64,000 nucleotides of DNA from Planctomycetota bacterium (lineage in GTDB: Bacteria > Planctomycetota > J058), in NCBI GenBank assembly GCA_019636275.1, contig JAHBXY010000013.1, forward strand, positions 28,561-92,560, in the 5' to 3' direction. The notes beneath the pieces are model-generated. The model did not search any database, was not told where the DNA came from, and saw nothing but the letters and a program-made list of their open reading frames with translations. Shown piece by piece: positions 61,476 to 64,000 of the stretch (its first letter is position 1; every line of letters starts with the position of its first letter). Both the position numbers and the translations under genes were made by a program.

Positions 61476-64000
61476 CTACCTGCCGAGCGCCCGCAGGGCG
61501 TCGCGGACCTCCGTCGACGGCAGGAGCAGCGCCCCGCCGCCGAGGCCGACGACCGCGACTCGCCCGCGCCGGCTCTCGCCGGCCAGGCGCACGGCCTCGG
61601 CGTCGACGGTCCAGGGCGAGCTGCGGTCGACGAGCACGAGCGTCGGCACCGCGTGCCACCCGCCCGGTCGCGCGACGAGCACGCCGGGCGGCGAGGGCTC
61701 GTCCGCCCACTCGAGGGCGTGCCGCGCCCCCGTCCGCGGGCCCAGCAGGTGGCCGATCAGGAGGTCGCTCCGGTCGGCGAAGTGCGACGTGAACAGCGCC
61801 GCGCGCAGGTCGGCGCGCTCGCTCGGCTGGAGCCCCGCCGCGCCGCGCGCGAGGTCGAGGACACGGGCCGCCCGGAGGAGCTCGTCGTGGCCGTCGCGCT
61901 CGGCCGCGGCGGCGACCTGCCGCAGCGCCTGCGACCAGGCGCCCGGCGAGGCGAGCGGCGCGACGAGGACCAGCCCGCCCGCCCCGGGCCGGTGGGCCGG
62001 GTAGGTGGCGGCGAACGCGGCCGAGAGGCCGTGGGCGACGACGACCTCCGGCGCGTCGGGCACGACGCCCACGCCGACGAGCGCCGCGCGCAGCCGCGCC
62101 AGCCGGAAGGCCGTCCGCGCGGCGTCCTCGCGGTCGTGCGCCTCGCTCGGGTCGACGTAGACGACGGTTCGGTCGTCCTCGAGCCCGCGAAGCCACGGCT
62201 CGAGGTAGGCGGCGCGGTAGCCCACCTGCGGCAGGACCAGGAGCGGCGGGCCCTGGCCGCGCACGCGGACCGACCAGGTGACACGCTCGCGGAGCGGCCC
62301 CTGATCCACCTGGAACGTCAGCGGCGCCCGGCGCCCCGGCGCGCGCCGCACCTCGTAGCTGCCGTGGGTGCCCAGCAGCCACTCGGTCCAGTCGCCGCCC
62401 GGCGCCACGGCGCCCGTGAGCGCCTCGAGCGTCTCGTCGAGCAGGGCGCGCACGTCCGGGGCCCGCTCGCGCCCGTGCGCCTCGACCAGCGGGACCACCG
62501 CGCGCGCGTCGGGCGCGCGGCCGAGGCCGACCGCGGCCGCCCGCCGCACCTCCCAGGCCGGGTCGCCGAGCACGCGCACGAGCCGCGGCACGAGGCCCTG
62601 GCTGCGCGGCAGGCCGAGCGCCCACGCCAGCCCCTCGCGGGCGCGGTCCGGCGCCGACGTCAGGGCCCGGTCGACCTCGGCGAGGACCCGCGGGTCGCCG
62701 ACCTGCGCCGCGACCGTCTCGGCGGCCGCCAGGCGCACCGTCCAGACGTGCGCGCTGGCGAGGACCTCGAGCAGGAGCTGGAACGCAGCCGGGTCGGTCG
62801 GGTCGAGCCCGGCGGCGATCTCGCGGCGGCGGGCGTCGCGCGCGCGGCGCAGCTCGCGGCGCAGGGCCTCGACGTCAACGCCTCGCGCCCCGGGCAGGCC
62901 CGCCGTCATGTGGGCGCCGGTCTCGTCGTCGTCAGGCGCGACGACGACGACGCGCTCGCGGCCGGTCCGCTCCGCCTCGCCGGCCGGGCCGGTCACGACC
63001 ACCGCCGGCCGTCGCGGGTCGGGGGCGCGCAGGTCCCAGAGCTTGATCCGGCCCGACTCGGCGCCCGTGAGCGCGCGCCCGCCGTCGGCCGACAGGTCGC
63101 ACGCGAGCAGCACCTCGCCGGGGTCGTCGAGGCGCGCGCGCTCGACGCCCCGCTCCGGGTCGACGAGGCGCAGGGTCGCCTGGCCGCCACGGACGAGGAG
63201 CCCGCGGTCGCGCGTCGCCGCCGCCGGGCCCGTGAGCGCCAGCGGCCCCTCGCCCACGAACGAGGCGACCCGCTCGCGCCGCACGAGGTCGAAGCGCTCC
63301 ACCACCTGCGGCGCGCCGGCGACCAGCGCCACGCCCGGCCCGTCGAGCAGGGCGTGCGTGAACCCGGCGCTGGCCACGACCTCGACCAGCGGGTCGCCGC
63401 GGCGCGTCCAGGTGCGCAGGAGGTGGTCGTCGCCGGCCGTGAGCAGCGTGGCGCCGCCGGGGTCGAACACGACCGCCCGCGCGGGCCGCTCGTGCGCCTC
63501 GAGCGTGCGCAGGCAGGCGCCCGTGGCCAGGTCCCACAGGCGCACGCGCCCGTCCTCGCCGGCGGTCGCCGCGACCTCGCCGTCGCGCGCGAGGGCGAGC
63601 GCCAGCACGCGGCGCCGCTCGCCCGCGGCGTGCTCGAGCACGTGGGCGCACTCGCCCGAGGTGACGTCCCACACGCGCGCGGTCCCGTCCCAGCCCGCGC
63701 TGGCCACCCGCTCCCCGTCGCGGCTGAAGGCGACGGCCACGGCGCGCGCGCGGTGCCCGGTCAGGCGGTGGACGAGCGTCCCGTCGCGCAGGTCCCACAC
63801 CTCGACCGACCCGTCGCGGCGGCCGGCGACGGCGCGCGAGGCCGAAGGGTCGAAGGCCACGGCGTCCACCGCGTCGGGGCGCGCCGCCCGATCGTCGTCG
63901 CCGTCGGCGGCGGCCGGGATCGTCGCCGGAGCCGGTGAGCGGCCGCCGCCGGCCACGACGAGCCCGGCCGGCCGGGCCGGGGCGCCCGGATCGACCGCCA
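61476..64000 (-). CDS. WD40 / HEAT / alpha-beta-hydrolase multidomain protein (cut by window edge)
   Basis: The frame is open to the window end, so the N-terminus is missing. About 840 residues are visible. WD40 blades come first (VEVWDLRDG, ARVWDVTSG, VRLWDLATG, IKLWDLRAP), then a HEAT-like region (EVRRAAAVGLGRAPDARAV), then an alpha/beta-hydrolase fold (PPLLVLPQVGY, VVVAHGLSAAFAATYP, GGLVLVAPLASPG) to the end. The elbow reads A-H-G-L-S rather than G-H-S-x-G, as in the secreted paralogue at 28156, so the same question of catalysis applies: Ser two positions late or non-catalytic. It could be a scaffold linked to membrane lipid metabolism, given its neighbour fadD, but this is speculation. 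Confidence 0.78.
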   Translation of the reverse strand, partial: AVDPGAPARPAGLVVAGGGRSPAPATIPAAADGDDDRAARPDAVDAVAFDPSASRAVAGRRDGSVEVWDLRDGTLVHRLTGHRARAVAVAFSRDGERVASAGWDGTARVWDVTSGECAHVLEHAAGERRRVLALALARDGEVAATAGEDGRVRLWDLATGACLRTLEAHERPARAVVFDPGGATLLTAGDDHLLRTWTRRGDPLVEVVASAGFTHALLDGPGVALVAGAPQVVERFDLVRRERVASFVGEGPLALTGPAAATRDRGLLVRGGQATLRLVDPERGVERARLDDPGEVLLACDLSADGGRALTGAESGRIKLWDLRAPDPRRPAVVVTGPAGEAERTGRERVVVVAPDDDETGAHMTAGLPGARGVDVEALRRELRRARDARRREIAAGLDPTDPAAFQLLLEVLASAHVWTVRLAAAETVAAQVGDPRVLAEVDRALTSAPDRAREGLAWALGLPRSQGLVPRLVRVLGDPAWEVRRAAAVGLGRAPDARAVVPLVEAHGRERAPDVRALLDETLEALTGAVAPGGDWTEWLLGTHGSYEVRRAPGRRAPLTFQVDQGPLRERVTWSVRVRGQGPPLLVLPQVGYRAAYLEPWLRGLEDDRTVVYVDPSEAHDREDAARTAFRLARLRAALVGVGVVPDAPEVVVAHGLSAAFAATYPAHRPGAGGLVLVAPLASPGAWSQALRQVAAAAERDGHDELLRAARVLDLARGAAGLQPSERADLRAALFTSHFADRSDLLIGHLLGPRTGARHALEWADEPSPPGVLVARPGGWHAVPTLVLVDRSSPWTVDAEAVRLAGESRRGRVAVVGLGGGALLLPSTEVRDALRALGR

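Overview
The window is about 73% GC by eye and densely coded, with genes on both strands and no rRNA, tRNA or phage genes seen. Its gene content suggests Planctomycetota: several secreted or lipid-anchored proteins built from HEAT repeats and von Willebrand A (vWA) domains, a sulfatase-modifying-factor (FGE) domain protein, an FHA/Ser-Thr kinase/DUF4388 protein, a second Ser/Thr kinase, and a giant pseudopilin-like/LamG protein followed by duplicated IPT/TIG-like proteins. This assignment is inferred from domain content only, and Myxococcota is the main alternative.

Layout. 1-2659: end of an erythromycin-esterase family gene, an alpha/beta hydrolase, and a secreted amidase with two SH3 domains. 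2660-9813: a TetR-like gene relic, then a leftward run of HEAT lipoprotein, FGE-domain protein (N-terminal part frame-disrupted), HEAT-vWA protein, a small lipoprotein and an acyl-CoA desaturase. 10015-15259: a bolA/histidine kinase/response regulator operon, a small unknown protein, a Uma2 nuclease gene broken by an in-frame TAG, and an unknown lipoprotein flanked by repeats. 15260-23780: a leftward run of methyltransferase-like membrane protein, response regulator, histidine kinase, then the 2-oxoglutarate dehydrogenase genes sucA, sucB and lpd. 23922-31281: an MBL-fold hydrolase, an M3 oligopeptidase with a translationally coupled carboxylesterase, a HEAT/alpha-beta-hydrolase protein with an altered nucleophile elbow, and an unknown lipoprotein. 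31486-39316: a secreted vWA protein, the pseudopilin-like/LamG protein and two near-identical TIG-like proteins. 40089-43745: an unknown protein (family called GDWV here), adenine deaminase and a small methyltransferase. 44199-47925: a carboxypeptidase-regulatory-like repeat protein, a zincin and a tiny lipoprotein. 48139-51591: glutathione S-transferase, B12-binding protein, two CoA-transferase subunits and a second GDWV paralogue. 51590-64000: two kinases, a radical SAM protein, two propeller-like proteins and a long-chain acyl-CoA ligase.

The most unusual feature is not a protein. A modular dispersed repeat lies directly behind the stop codon of seven unrelated genes, always in the direction of the gene. 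Its parts are a GC-rich leading core, an 8-bp hairpin with a 3-nt loop whose stem shows compensatory base changes between copies, and a pair of roughly 26-nt inverted arms. It occurs in a short form (16-nt spacer), a long form (about 133-nt spacer), a minimal form, and one copy with an inverted internal module. It behaves like a 3'-end or terminator-associated structured element that spreads in the genome. Several other local repeat families, including a 287-bp palindrome with 32-bp arms, occupy other intergenic spaces. A second protein-level theme is two paralogous HEAT/alpha-beta-hydrolase proteins (28156-29778 and the window-edge gene from 61476) that share a displaced nucleophile elbow.
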